Positions 53,601 through 62,586 are shown, numbered from the stretch's first letter. The stretch: 64,000 nucleotides of DNA from a bacterium (GCA_023228085.1 JALOBW010000005.1:1-64000), one strand, 5' to 3'. Notes: generated from the letters alone by a model not told the origin. Program-made: numbers and translations.

Positions 53601-53637
53601 GTTCTTTATTTAATTTTTTAAGTATATTCTCTGACAT
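50602..53637 (-). CDS. UvrD/PcrA-type SF1 helicase fused to a RecB-like nuclease
   Basis: The 1011-residue protein has helicase motifs LMVVAGAGTGKTTVL (Walker A), LVDEFQDTNWVQYELI (motif II), DDDQSIFSFQGA (III), VKIMTVHSAKGLEFEYVFL (V) and VGLTRAKKGLYL (VI). About residues 770-1011 form a PD-(D/E)XK nuclease with GAIDRI and EIMDYKTG. Cysteines ENCPLQYKF and CQFCDFKNIC form an AddB/Cas4-like Fe-S cluster. This architecture resembles AddA/AddB-like repair nucleases in one chain; DNA double-strand break processing is inferred. Confidence 0.93.
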   Translation of the reverse strand: MSENILKKLNKEQKKAAIFGEGPLMVVAGAGTGKTTVLTSRIINLIERKNIKPEEILALTFTEKAAQEMQDRVESMLPFGYYDFWISTFHSFADKILKNYGLGIGIPTDYKLLEQTGSWILMRQNFHKFGFLKEYRPLGNPTKFIHALISHFNHCKTEGIYPENYRDYAESLKNDMDSIFVAAKKKRKTEEKEVELIEDDLRLVERARIEELAMAYETYQQLLLDNSCLDFGDLINYAIKLLEKKPEILAKFRKQFKYVLVDEFQDTNWVQYELIKKIAYPKNNINVFADDDQSIFSFQGASFNNVLRFKRDYPESEDVVLIKNYRSPQNILDLAYNFIQYNNPNRLEYQLNEINEIKQRAKERGVDLSSFKKIDKRLISPNKKEGDIELLSFETADEEITGVVSKIWEIKEIDNTVTFSDFAILTRTNESANSFSRALDRAGMPYQFYSSKGLYTHPLILDMISYFRVLIDFYDSSSFYRILRMLPLDFSPEDVAKITQYSNKKGLPVFETIQQEELLSQMARDDRKNLEDLILYIRKHYRLSREKNVAEVFVNMLEDLGYSRCLAAATEENLHNWEVIYQFYERIKDFENTHIDAKLIAFVEQMQMELDSGEEGNFKISLDDSFDSVKIMTVHSAKGLEFEYVFLTNLVHRKFPSDQRKEPIEIPEKLIKEVLPEGDTHLQEERRLFYVGLTRAKKGLYLTWASDYGGKILKKPSRFLLESKLISEDVLEKQKLTKIGGNSYGKNFCFKLESNETKGNNNVKKFLPDHFSFSQLASFENCPLQYKFMHILKIPTKGKSNFSFGKSIHNSLHKFVANYYNGKCPSIEELLAIYKSEWINDWYEDKREQEMFFENGKRIIANFYEDFISKKPEIFTFDGLPALEKTFSLKINGNSVIGAIDRIDNIGGGVEIMDYKTGNPKTSLGTDEKFQLLIYYLAARRIFNLEVKKLTFFYVENGSKFSFEPKNGDEEKTEKKIADIINKIKRSSFKPTAGWHCQFCDFKNICSHKKL

Positions 53638-53648
53638 ATTAATCTTTT

Positions 53649-53671
53649 AAAAACCGCCTTTAGCGGTTTTT
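53649..53671 (-). terminator. Terminator after the T4SS-like cluster
   Basis: AAAAACCGC (53649-53657) pairs with GCGGTTTTT (53663-53671) around CTTTA. It overlaps the stop codon of the 53670-54089 gene. Confidence 0.8.
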
Positions 53672-54089
53672 ACATTTTACCATTCTTTCTCATTTCTTCA
53701 ATAAGTCTATCGTGAAAAGCGTCTATTATATAAGGGCTTTTACTTTTTTTAGCAACTTCAACAGCTTTTTCAACCCCATCCTTCATTGCCATTTCAACTA
53801 AAGCCTCTATCTGATCTTTTTCTTTTTTAGTTTCATCAACAGAAGGTTTTGGTTTTTCAAAATGTTCTATTAATACTTTTTCTTCTTTCCTTTTATTTAA
53901 AACTGAATCAATAAAATTAGAAATTGGTGTTTTTTGTTTTTCTTTTGCGATTAGTTTTTCTTCATGCGCAATGATATCATCTTCAGAAACAGGAGAAAAC
54001 TCATCCTCATCATTAATGGAGTTATTTTTTACCTCTTCTGTATCGCCCTCTTCACTATTATTATTTCCTCCTATTTTTTTGATCAACAT
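53670..54089 (-). CDS. Acidic/lysine-rich hypothetical protein of the secretion-like cluster
   Basis: The 139-residue protein is highly charged and probably disordered in its first ~75 residues (GGNNNSEEGDTEEVKNNS). A helical C-terminal domain follows (QIEALVEMAMKDGVEKAVEV; SPYIIDAFHDRLIEEMRK). No family is recognised. It overlaps the preceding DUF5663 gene by one base (ATG/TAA), so it is translationally coupled to that cluster. Confidence 0.7.
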   Translation of the reverse strand: MLIKKIGGNNNSEEGDTEEVKNNSINDEDEFSPVSEDDIIAHEEKLIAKEKQKTPISNFIDSVLNKRKEEKVLIEHFEKPKPSVDETKKEKDQIEALVEMAMKDGVEKAVEVAKKSKSPYIIDAFHDRLIEEMRKNGKM

Positions 54090-54412
54090 TATTTTGAAAA
54101 TTTAATTAACTCTTCCTGAAAATTAGTTATCTCGTCATCTATTATTTCTTCAAAGTTGGGGATTCTTTCATTTATAAAATTTGTTGCATCTTCAAGTTTT
54201 TCTTGACTAAGAAAATTTGTTAAAGCCACAGAGTCTTCATCCGTAAGCTTTTCTAGTACTTTTAAAATTATTTTTTCATACACAACATCACTCATCTCTT
54301 CAATCATTTTTACTTGCTCATCTTCAGGAAGATATTCCAAGTTTAATTCTCTTATTATGTCCTTACAGTGAATTGAAATTTTTTCTTTTGGATTCATAGT
54401 TTTATGATTCAA
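54089..54412 (-). CDS. DUF5663-like protein
   Basis: The 107-residue helical protein has RELNLEYLPEDEQVKMIEEM and KLTDEDSVALTNFLSQEKL, typical of DUF5663, a family common in CPR. A start at an internal ATG (54397, MNPKEKIS) is possible. The first ATG (54412) overlaps the stop of the J-domain gene, implying translational coupling. Function unknown. Confidence 0.7.
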   Translation of the reverse strand: MNHKTMNPKEKISIHCKDIIRELNLEYLPEDEQVKMIEEMSDVVYEKIILKVLEKLTDEDSVALTNFLSQEKLEDATNFINERIPNFEEIIDDEITNFQEELIKFSK

Positions 54413-56594
54413 TTATTTGTTTTTTTACTTCTATAAAGTTATTTTTAACTTCTAGGGTATCAAAATCATTAAAAAACCCCACACTTTTTGCTTTGCTAAA
54501 ATTAGCTGTTTTTTTAATTTTATCATCAACAATGTTCTCATCAAGGATATTTTCCACTTTTTTTACAACTTTCCCTTTATAGTCAAGCAGTTTAGTATAA
54601 ATAGTTTCTAATCCTTCTTTTGCTACATAGCCACCGATAGTACCTCCAATTACTTTAAAATGGATACCCAGGTCAGCTGGTAAAATTCCTTTTACAAGCC
54701 CACCTGTAAGCCAAGCTATTCCCCCAGCTTCTGGAATAACTACCGATATTCCTAATATTATTGCTCCTACAATTACTTGCGCTCTCTTATTCTTAGCAAC
54801 CGAAACCATCTTTTCAAAAAGTATTTTTTTGTTTTCTGGTAGTGATTCTTTCTGATATTCAACAATCTTTTTTAAGTGTTGCATATACTCACTTGCTTTC
54901 TCCTTATTGAAAGCGGATCTTCTCTCTTTAATTTCTTGATTTAACGTTTCTACTCTTTCATCTACCTCTTTTATATCCATATTGTAGTCAGAAGAAAAGT
55001 CTGCCTTCATTTTTTTAAATTTTTGTTCAGTCGCTAGATAGTCTTTATCAATTTCTACATTTCCAATATTTTCAATTCCTAGTCTCTCAGATATTTTAAT
55101 TTTTTTTATTTGTTCTTTTCGTAATTCTTCCATTCTCGCCACCATCCCTAACATATCTTTCACCCTACTTGCTGGTTGCCTACTTTTTTCTTTGTTAGTA
55201 TCGGTGACGATATCTCCTTTGGCTTCTATTTTTCTCTCTATCCTTTGGTTATTCTTTACATTATTCAAGCTAGCATTTTCCGAAATAGATGGCTTTTCAA
55301 CTGCCCTATTAAAATTATCTCTATTAAGACCATCTCTATTGCTCTTTGAGTATACCTCACTACCTATACCTTCCTTAGCTTTACTCTTTCTCATTGTCAT
55401 AAAATCACTAATAGTATAATCACCATCAGTATTGCTTATTTTTTCTCTTATTTCCTTGATATCATTGGCTAATTTTTCATATTCATTCTCGTATATATCC
55501 TCTGAAGTTTTAGTATTTTTTTCAGTTATCTTTTCTGTAGGTTTTTTAGCAATAGAATCAACTGGGTTAATGGGAGTAGCAGAGATAGTTGTATCTTTTT
55601 TTTCTTTATAAAAATCTTTAAAAACTTTATCAACTCTAAAAAAATCTTGCGCCAAATGCAACTCCATTAAAATTGAATCCATGTCATCACCTTCAAAAGC
55701 ATTTTTTGCAGAATTTATTATTCGTGCATCTTCTTCAATTGTAGAATCAAGTTCCCTTTCAAGAAGCTTAACAACCACGCCAAGAGCTTTTCTGGGTAAT
55801 ACTATTTCTCTTTTATTCTTAATTTGTAATTGGATATTGTCCAAAATCTCAGTAATAAATCCAACTGGGTTTTCTTTTACACTTACAGGATTCCATTCTT
55901 TCAAGTTCTTAGGCGATGCATCCTTTTTTTTATCCTTCCCTCCAAAATTAATAACTTTTACTTTTTCGCCCCCATTATGAAGGTCTTGTACTTTATCTCG
56001 CTGTTCGTTTTTGACTATTTCTTCTTCATTCTCATGGTTGCTATTCATTGCTCTCATCTCAGCCAACATAGTCTGAACGTTTGATAATTTGGAATATGTA
56101 TCATTACTATCTCCTCCTTTTGTATTTGTTATAGAACTTTTAGAGTTCTCTTTTTTCTGACTTGGTGAGGATTTTTCTTTTATAAATCTTACTGATCTCG
56201 GAATTCCACTCTCTTCTAATTTATTCAATAATATATCAACAACATCTCTATAATTGCCTTTTTTCATTGCTTCAAGAACCTCTTCGGCTACTTCCGGATA
56301 CTTGTCTAATATTTCCATTACTTCTTTCCTATTCTCTTGTAAATAAGTATTCTCTTCTTCCCTTACCCCATTTTTTTCCTTCAACAAACCAAATTCTTTT
56401 ATTACATATTCGTAATCTCCAATATCAAAAGCCGAATTTATTTCTTTCATTTTTTCTTCTCCCCCTGGAGATATATCAGGATGATAAGCTTTGGCAAGCT
56501 TCCTTCTTGCTTCCGCAGCCTGATCAAACAAAAAATCTGAGGATCCATTTCCTCTTTCTGGTCTTTCAAATCTTTTAAGAAAAAATTTTTCCAT
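54402..56594 (-). CDS. Large J-domain-like coiled-coil membrane protein
   Basis: The 730-residue protein starts with a J-domain-like segment carrying HPD (AEARRKLAKAYHPDISPGGE), so it may recruit DnaK. Long charged, coiled-coil stretches follow (KVKVINFGGKDKKKDASP-type, MARMEELRKEQIKKIKISER). One glycine-rich membrane segment lies near the C-terminus (VIVGAIILGISVVIPEAGGI ... GLVKGILPADLG). It lies between the ATPase gene and the two small genes in one operon. No exact family known to me. Confidence 0.7.
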   Translation of the reverse strand: MEKFFLKRFERPERGNGSSDFLFDQAAEARRKLAKAYHPDISPGGEEKMKEINSAFDIGDYEYVIKEFGLLKEKNGVREEENTYLQENRKEVMEILDKYPEVAEEVLEAMKKGNYRDVVDILLNKLEESGIPRSVRFIKEKSSPSQKKENSKSSITNTKGGDSNDTYSKLSNVQTMLAEMRAMNSNHENEEEIVKNEQRDKVQDLHNGGEKVKVINFGGKDKKKDASPKNLKEWNPVSVKENPVGFITEILDNIQLQIKNKREIVLPRKALGVVVKLLERELDSTIEEDARIINSAKNAFEGDDMDSILMELHLAQDFFRVDKVFKDFYKEKKDTTISATPINPVDSIAKKPTEKITEKNTKTSEDIYENEYEKLANDIKEIREKISNTDGDYTISDFMTMRKSKAKEGIGSEVYSKSNRDGLNRDNFNRAVEKPSISENASLNNVKNNQRIERKIEAKGDIVTDTNKEKSRQPASRVKDMLGMVARMEELRKEQIKKIKISERLGIENIGNVEIDKDYLATEQKFKKMKADFSSDYNMDIKEVDERVETLNQEIKERRSAFNKEKASEYMQHLKKIVEYQKESLPENKKILFEKMVSVAKNKRAQVIVGAIILGISVVIPEAGGIAWLTGGLVKGILPADLGIHFKVIGGTIGGYVAKEGLETIYTKLLDYKGKVVKKVENILDENIVDDKIKKTANFSKAKSVGFFNDFDTLEVKNNFIEVKKQIIES

Positions 56595-56617
56595 ATTTGT
56601 TAATAATAAAATACCAC

Positions 56618-59008
56618 TTACATTAAGTCAATAAATAATCTCCGCTCTTTAATATCTTTTTCAGCAAAAAATCTGTCTCGTCCATATACAAGAAAATAAT
56701 ATTGTTTTATATCTGCAGCCCTCATATTATCAGTTGGAGATGGAGCAATAGTCATAACATTAAATGGTTTAGAAATTTCACCATCTATCATTAATTTTGT
56801 ATAAAAATTTCTATTTCCTATGTTTATAAGATCCCGCGCGGAAAAAGTTGGCTGGAACTGCTTTTCTACAAACTGAGCATCTTCTGCTCCTATTCTAAAT
56901 ACTGCCATTGTTCCTACATTTCCAAAAACACTATCACGTATTTTTTGTGGAAGTTGCCCAATAAATTGATGAGCTATCGTTAAGCATAATTTGTATTTTC
57001 GTGCCTCGGAAAGAATAGTTGAAATACTGTCAGTTGCGAAATTTTGAAACTCATCTATGTATAGATAAAAATCATTTCTTTTATCTTCGGGAGTATCCAC
57101 CCTTGAAAAAGCTGCCATTGCTATTTTACCTGTCACTATCAAACCAATTAAGGAACTATTTATTTCACCGAGTCTTCCCTTGCTCAAATTAACTAAAAAT
57201 ATTTTTTTATTATCAATTATTTCCCGGAAATTAAATGTACTTTTTGCCTGCCCAATAATAGGTCTTACGTAATCATTAGAAATAAAAGTGTCAAACTTTG
57301 AGGTAATATAAGGAACCATATTTTTAAGCGATCCTTCTCCTCCAGCTTTTTCGGCTTGCATTTCCCAAAACTCTTTTACTAAAATATTATTACATTTCGC
57401 AAGTAGTTTATGTCTAAACTTCTCATCCGAAAGAACCTTCGGAACCTCCATTAAAGTATAAGTTTCGTTTGGGTCATCCATTAAAAGCATTAGAGCATTT
57501 CTTGTATATTGCTCAAACAATGGACCTCCTGTTTGTTTTAAATCATAAAGCTTATCAAAAATATTTATAAGCTCATTCACAATGAAGGTTTTTTGTTCAG
57601 GAAATTTTGGATCATATTCAAGCATATTCAAACCAACTACTCTATCCAAGTTTGATGGATCAAATAATACCACATCCTCTATTCTATTATTAGGTATTTT
57701 ACCTAAAATATCGTCAATTAAATCACCATGAGGATCTATAACGCCAACCCCCTCTCCTGCCAGAATATCTTGCTCAATCATATTGGATTGAAAAACGGAT
57801 TTTCCAGTCCCTGTCTGACCAATTACATATAAGTGTCTTCTTCTATCTGTTTTTTTAATTCTTATTTCTTTCGCTTCTTCTCTATATTTATTTATTCCAA
57901 GAATTATTCCATCCTTTCCAATATTTGCTGGCGCACTGGCACATTTTGCTTTAAGCATTATTAAACTAGGTGTTTTTGTGTTCATTAATGGAAAATGAAA
58001 AACGCTAGTTAATTCTTCACTATTCAAAACAAAAGATTTATCTTCATCAAAAAGCCTAAAACTATATTTATAGACAATATCACGTGTTGTTTCTCCTCCA
58101 AGTGTCTTATAAACCTTAAAATTATTAAGTTTTGAAGAACCATATTGATCAAAGGTATTTGTTATCTGAGTAAAAACATTTTCAGCCCTGTCCTTACTTA
58201 AAGCCGAAACTATTACCCTTATATTAGTTTCAAAGTTATTTTTTACTAGTTTTGATTCTAGACTACTTACTAATTCACTATCAACTCTTTTGGTGGAGAG
58301 ATTACTCTCGTCCTTTTTATTTCCAGAAAAAAATATTTTAAATATTCCTGTTTCCGAAACAGCTTGGTTTAAGCTCTTATTTTCAGTTGCAACTTTTTCA
58401 ATTATGTCTCGGGCTCTTGACTGCCAGTTGTTATTACTTCCTCTTATTACTATTTGAATAGAGACTTCTTCTCCTTGTTTTAATTTGGTCAAAACGTTTG
58501 TCACACTAGACAAAGGATCGGTTTCCATTTGAGGATATGTTTTTATCGGCAAAAAAATTGGTTTGAAAGTTTTAAGATATCCGCAAAATATTTCCTCACG
58601 AAGCGAAAAGATATTATAATCATTTACCTTTTCAAGTTGGCAATCGGGATAAAGACTATATATTTTCTTTTCTACAAAATCTTCAAAATCCTTTGGAATT
58701 GCTATGTAAAAACCTATTTCTTCTCCGACTTTAGATATCTCAAGCGTAATCCAAGAAGGGGCACCAAATATTTTTTCATTTTTAAGGGATACCAAGCTCT
58801 CATAGAAATCTTCCATTACCTTTATTTCCTCTTTTATATTAGAAGAAACCCCGTCATCACTAACAGGCATCTTAACTAAAAACAAAGTAAACGAAAGAGA
58901 AGCTCTAATAGCTTTCTTTTTTGCTATTTTGGCAAAAACGTAATTTACCCCTAAAAAAACAACAACCGACGATATAGCTATTATGAAAAAAATTAGATTT
59001 GTATTCAT
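56618..59008 (-). CDS. VirD4/HerA-like type IV secretion-type ATPase
   Basis: The 796-residue protein has an N-terminal membrane segment (LIFFIIAISSVVVFLGVNYV). A large DUF87/conjugation-type region precedes the ATPase domain: Walker A VIGQTGTGKSVF, VGVIDPHGD, Walker B FYLYIDEFQNFA and the sensor LTIAHQFIGQL. This is a TraD/VirD4-like coupling ATPase fold. CPR genomes carry it with small partners, as here; DNA or protein export is inferred. Confidence 0.9.
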   Translation of the reverse strand: MNTNLIFFIIAISSVVVFLGVNYVFAKIAKKKAIRASLSFTLFLVKMPVSDDGVSSNIKEEIKVMEDFYESLVSLKNEKIFGAPSWITLEISKVGEEIGFYIAIPKDFEDFVEKKIYSLYPDCQLEKVNDYNIFSLREEIFCGYLKTFKPIFLPIKTYPQMETDPLSSVTNVLTKLKQGEEVSIQIVIRGSNNNWQSRARDIIEKVATENKSLNQAVSETGIFKIFFSGNKKDESNLSTKRVDSELVSSLESKLVKNNFETNIRVIVSALSKDRAENVFTQITNTFDQYGSSKLNNFKVYKTLGGETTRDIVYKYSFRLFDEDKSFVLNSEELTSVFHFPLMNTKTPSLIMLKAKCASAPANIGKDGIILGINKYREEAKEIRIKKTDRRRHLYVIGQTGTGKSVFQSNMIEQDILAGEGVGVIDPHGDLIDDILGKIPNNRIEDVVLFDPSNLDRVVGLNMLEYDPKFPEQKTFIVNELINIFDKLYDLKQTGGPLFEQYTRNALMLLMDDPNETYTLMEVPKVLSDEKFRHKLLAKCNNILVKEFWEMQAEKAGGEGSLKNMVPYITSKFDTFISNDYVRPIIGQAKSTFNFREIIDNKKIFLVNLSKGRLGEINSSLIGLIVTGKIAMAAFSRVDTPEDKRNDFYLYIDEFQNFATDSISTILSEARKYKLCLTIAHQFIGQLPQKIRDSVFGNVGTMAVFRIGAEDAQFVEKQFQPTFSARDLINIGNRNFYTKLMIDGEISKPFNVMTIAPSPTDNMRAADIKQYYFLVYGRDRFFAEKDIKERRLFIDLM

Positions 59009-59056
59009 ACTATTGTCTTTATAATACCATATAAAAACCTAAAATTAAAATGCACC

Positions 59057-59770
59057 CTAATTGTTTTCTTTATTCATAAAATAAATTTTCTCTTTATTAT
59101 CCATTCTCTCTATTGCATATCTAAGAGAAACTCTTGGCATGTCTTTAAAATACTTTTTAAGAAATTCTTTTTCTGTTTCTATATCTTTTTTTCCAACTTC
59201 GCGCAGCATCCATCCTACTGCCTTGTTTATTAAATCATGCGTATCGTATAACAATATTTCTGCTATTAAGAGAGTATTATTGAAATCACTTTTTCTTATT
59301 GCATACAGATTAGACACAATCGCAACTCGCCTTTCCCATAAATTAGAAGATTGTGCTAGTTTCAAAAGAATAGAATTTTCTTTTTTTTCAAAAATATATC
59401 TTCCTATTATTTGCGGACAAGACAAATCTACCAAATCCCAATTATTTATATTATGTGAGATATTTTTTAAATAAAAATTAACTATTATTTCTTTTTCATT
59501 CGTGATAGACTTTTCAAATTTTTTAACAAGAATAACAAGCCCAGCAAATCTCACTTCGTGAAACTTTGAATTGAGCAATTTTTGAATTTCATCAATATCC
59601 ATTTCCACATATTTAGAGGAAATCTCTCTTATTACTGGAACCCTTATGCCCAAAAAAATATCCCCTTCACCATATTGCCCTTTTCCCGTTTTGAAAAAAC
59701 CAGACAATATTCTTGCTTGTTTTTCATCTCCCGAATTAAATAATTCTTTTACTAATCTACTAGCTTTCAT
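59057..59770 (-). CDS. DNA alkylation repair protein, AlkD-like HEAT repeat glycosylase
   Basis: About 237 residues from the ATG at 59770 (MKASRLVKELFNSGD). It has HEAT-like helical repeats and the AlkD signature residues: the catalytic pair in NNWDLVDLSCP, LWERRVAIVSN, and a C-terminal aromatic region. It excises alkylated purines. The start falls next to the uppP stop, suggesting an operon with uppP. Confidence 0.9.
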   Translation of the reverse strand: MKASRLVKELFNSGDEKQARILSGFFKTGKGQYGEGDIFLGIRVPVIREISSKYVEMDIDEIQKLLNSKFHEVRFAGLVILVKKFEKSITNEKEIIVNFYLKNISHNINNWDLVDLSCPQIIGRYIFEKKENSILLKLAQSSNLWERRVAIVSNLYAIRKSDFNNTLLIAEILLYDTHDLINKAVGWMLREVGKKDIETEKEFLKKYFKDMPRVSLRYAIERMDNKEKIYFMNKENN

Positions 59771-59774
59771 AATT

Positions 59775-60524
59775 TTAAAGAATATAATCAAGAAAAGCTC
59801 CTAATATACAAAGTATTCCAAAAATTAAGGTAAATAATGCGAAATTAATTTTTTTTGAAAAAGTTAGCAATATTTTTAAGGTTAATATTCCAAATATAAA
59901 ACTAGAGATTACTGCAACTATTACTTCTGGACTAAACTGAACTAAATTTTCTCTCTGTAAATAAACATCAGCTCCAAGTACCACCGGAATAGAAATCAAA
60001 TAAGAGTATCTTAATATTTTTTCTGGATCGTTTTCGCTTAGTGAGAGTCCAAAAATTGTTGACCCAGATCTAGAAACTCCGGGAATTGCAGATAAAGACT
60101 GCAGTAATCCTACTACCACTGCCGACATAGTACCACTTAACTTTAATTTAATTTTCTTGCTCTGGAAAAAAGATGTTAAAAGTAGCCCCAAGCCAACAAC
60201 AAGTAATAAACTTGAACCGACAGCAAAATCTTTTGTTAATTTGTAAATTACAAAACCCAATGTGCCAGAAATTATTGAAACAATTATAAAGAATTTTACA
60301 AACTTTTTATCTTTTAATAATATTAAGTCCCATATATCTTTCCAAAAATAAATAAGAGTCGCAAGAAGTGTTCCTAAATGTAAAAATAAAGCCAAATCCA
60401 ACGGATTAACTCCTTGAATGCCCGAATAGTTCACATAGAGCGAAACTATTCCCTTGCTAGAAATAGGAAGCCATTCAAAAACACCTTGCAATAAACCTAA
60501 TAAAATATAAGTTAAGTAATCCAT
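59775..60524 (-). CDS. uppP: Undecaprenyl-diphosphatase
   Basis: The 249-residue integral membrane enzyme recycles undecaprenyl diphosphate for cell-wall synthesis. Catalytic motifs are GVFEWLPISSKGIV (E-x-x-x-S) and IPGVSRSGSTIFG. About eight transmembrane segments are predicted by hydrophobicity. Confidence 0.96.
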   Translation of the reverse strand: MDYLTYILLGLLQGVFEWLPISSKGIVSLYVNYSGIQGVNPLDLALFLHLGTLLATLIYFWKDIWDLILLKDKKFVKFFIIVSIISGTLGFVIYKLTKDFAVGSSLLLVVGLGLLLTSFFQSKKIKLKLSGTMSAVVVGLLQSLSAIPGVSRSGSTIFGLSLSENDPEKILRYSYLISIPVVLGADVYLQRENLVQFSPEVIVAVISSFIFGILTLKILLTFSKKINFALFTLIFGILCILGAFLDYIL

Positions 60525-60530
60525 TTTAAG

Positions 60531-61175
60531 CTACAAGACTATTCGTACAAATCTAATTAATCCAAATTGATCGCAGGAAAAGTCCCAATTAGAATATTTA
60601 TTATTTTTCAACAAACCATCTATTTCAAATTTTTGTTGAGGATCAAACTCCATATAAATAACACCTTTCTTATTTAAATATTTTTTGGCATCGTTCAAAA
60701 ATATCCTTATGACACTCATTCCATCCACTCCAGAGAATAAAGCCATTTTAGGCTCAAAGGCTAATACATCTAATCCAACATCTTTTATTCTACTTTCAGC
60801 AATATAGGGGGGGTTAGCCAATATATAGTCATATTTCTTACTAATTCCAGAAAAAATATTTGTCTTAAGGATACTATACCTTAAAGAATTAATAGCTGAC
60901 AAGTTAGTATTAATCTCAATCTGTTCTAAAAAATCTTCGTTCAACTCTCCAAAATCACAATAAGAATCCGTATTTTTTAATACAGCAACACCAACACATC
61001 CTGATCCAGAAAACAAATCTAGGCAATGTGATTGCTTTTTAGAAATTTCTTCAATCGCTTGTTTGACCCAGAATTCAGTCTCAATTCTGGGGATAAGTGG
61101 CTTTTTGGATAAATCTATCTTAGTACCTAGAAAATACTTAAAACCATCTTTATATTCCTTGGGGATTTCTACCAT
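60531..61175 (-). CDS. PrmC/HemK-like class I methyltransferase
   Basis: About 214 residues from the ATG at 61175 (MVEIPKEYKDGFKYFLGTKI), overlapping the stop of the upstream gene by a start-stop junction. SAM motif LDLFSGSGCVGVAVLK and the NPPY motif (DYILANPPYIAES) mark the release-factor glutamine methyltransferase family. It is shorter than typical PrmC (~280), lacking much of the N-terminal domain. Confidence 0.88.
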   Translation of the reverse strand: MVEIPKEYKDGFKYFLGTKIDLSKKPLIPRIETEFWVKQAIEEISKKQSHCLDLFSGSGCVGVAVLKNTDSYCDFGELNEDFLEQIEINTNLSAINSLRYSILKTNIFSGISKKYDYILANPPYIAESRIKDVGLDVLAFEPKMALFSGVDGMSVIRIFLNDAKKYLNKKGVIYMEFDPQQKFEIDGLLKNNKYSNWDFSCDQFGLIRFVRIVL

Positions 61176-61624
61176 ACACCTACAACTATTAATGCTGCCA
61201 GAATTCCTACCAATCCCCCACATAGTATCTCTAGTAAGCTATGCCCTAGTATTTCTTTTAATTTTTCCATTTTTTCTCCAGTGTCTTCTTCAATCATCTC
61301 TAAAACCTTATTCAATGATTGAGCTTGTTTGCCAGCCGCAACTCTTATTACTTTTGCATCATATATGATAAAAACTGCTAATATTACTGAAATGGCGAAC
61401 AAAGAACTATTGAATCCATCAACCAATCCAATTGCCGTCACGAGTCCAACACACGTTGCTGTATGTGAAGAAGGAAATCCACCCGGTAATGAATATAAAT
61501 TAAATCTAAATCTTTTACTTTTTATTGTTAAAAAAATTGCTTTAGCGGTTTGGGCCATGAACCACCCAAGTATACTCGCCATTAAAGCTTTATTTATTAA
61601 CAACTGATTAATTTCATCTATCAT
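61169..61624 (-). CDS. Divergent PAP2 family (DUF212) membrane protein
   Basis: The 151-residue protein has GGFPSSHTATCVGL, IYDAKVIRVAAGKQAQSLN and LGHSLLEILCGGLVGI, the divergent PAP2 signatures. It has four to five membrane segments. A lipid phosphatase role is inferred. It overlaps truB (ATGA) and the PrmC-like gene, forming a coupled operon. Confidence 0.92.
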   Translation of the reverse strand: MIDEINQLLINKALMASILGWFMAQTAKAIFLTIKSKRFRFNLYSLPGGFPSSHTATCVGLVTAIGLVDGFNSSLFAISVILAVFIIYDAKVIRVAAGKQAQSLNKVLEMIEEDTGEKMEKLKEILGHSLLEILCGGLVGILAALIVVGVW

Positions 61625-62277
61625 TTTTCTAAAATACTATTTAATTTATCTATTTTATAACAACTTTTAATATTATATTTTCCTACTTTTTCTCTTTCTA
61701 AAAAATATACAAAACACTTGCACCCAAATTCATTTCCAATATCTTCTGCAAATTGTCTCATATATGCTCCACGCGAACAATTAACTCTAATAGTTAAGAG
61801 GGGCCATCTATAAGAAATTATTTCTATATCTCCTATTGATATTTCTTTACTTTTTTCAATTATAATTCCTTTTTTTGCTAATTTATACAAAGGCTTTCCA
61901 TTATGTTTTGCTGCAGAAAAAGGAGAAACTTTTTGAATAAGATTTTTATTTGATAATTGAGATAATTTTTCCTTTAATTCAGAAAGCAGTATCTTATTAC
62001 AATTTGCCATTTTAATATCGCCTGCAATATCTTGTGATGATGACATTGCTCCAAATCTTATCCCAACCAAATATGTTTTATTCCAACTTATAACTTCGTC
62101 AAACTTTTTAGTCGCGTCTCCTAAAAGTAATATTAAAACTCCACAAGCAAATGGATCTAGAGTTCCTCCATGTCCAATCTTGCCCACAAAACCAGTCTCT
62201 TTTTTAAACCTTCGGATTATATCAAAACTTGAGAAACCAATGGGCTTATATATAGGTATTATTTTTTCACTTACCAT
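61621..62277 (-). CDS. truB: tRNA pseudouridine(55) synthase
   Basis: About 218 residues from MVSEKIIPIYKPIGFSSFD. The catalytic aspartate is in GHGGTLDPFACGVL. It is shorter than E. coli TruB and lacks a PUA domain. It modifies U55 in the T-arm of tRNAs, the same arm targeted by elements E1-E3. Start overlaps the DUF167 stop region. Confidence 0.95.
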   Translation of the reverse strand: MVSEKIIPIYKPIGFSSFDIIRRFKKETGFVGKIGHGGTLDPFACGVLILLLGDATKKFDEVISWNKTYLVGIRFGAMSSSQDIAGDIKMANCNKILLSELKEKLSQLSNKNLIQKVSPFSAAKHNGKPLYKLAKKGIIIEKSKEISIGDIEIISYRWPLLTIRVNCSRGAYMRQFAEDIGNEFGCKCFVYFLEREKVGKYNIKSCYKIDKLNSILEK

Positions 62278-62278
62278 T

Positions 62279-62500
62279 TTATTCCAATATTTCAAAGATT
62301 TTACTTCTCTGTTTAAAACCTTTTACTAATCTTATTCGTTCTTTCTTAACTTTAAGATAGTCTGCCAAAATTTCTAGCGTTCTCAAACTAGCCATTCCTT
62401 GCACGGGTTTTTCGCGTACGCATATTTCAAATGAATCGTGCCCTTTTGCAGTAATAGAATCCTTCTTTGATGATGGAATTACTTTAACTTTTATAAACAT
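62279..62500 (-). CDS. DUF167 (YggU) family protein
   Basis: The 73-residue protein has IKVKVIPSSKKDSI, GMASLRTLEILADYL and RIRLVKGFKQRSKIFEI, typical of the small DUF167 family. Function unknown. It is the first gene of the truB operon. Confidence 0.9.
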   Translation of the reverse strand: MFIKVKVIPSSKKDSITAKGHDSFEICVREKPVQGMASLRTLEILADYLKVKKERIRLVKGFKQRSKIFEILE

Positions 62501-62554
62501 AAATCACAATTAAAATGTATCATAAAAAAAAGAATCTTAAAACCTGTTTTTGAA

Positions 62555-62579
62555 CAAAAAAACGGACTATGATAGTCCG
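62555..62579 (-). terminator. Terminator of the FKBP gene
   Basis: CGGACTA (62563-62569) pairs with TAGTCCG (62573-62579), followed on the minus strand by eight T residues. Confidence 0.85.
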
Positions 62580-62586
62580 CTTACTA

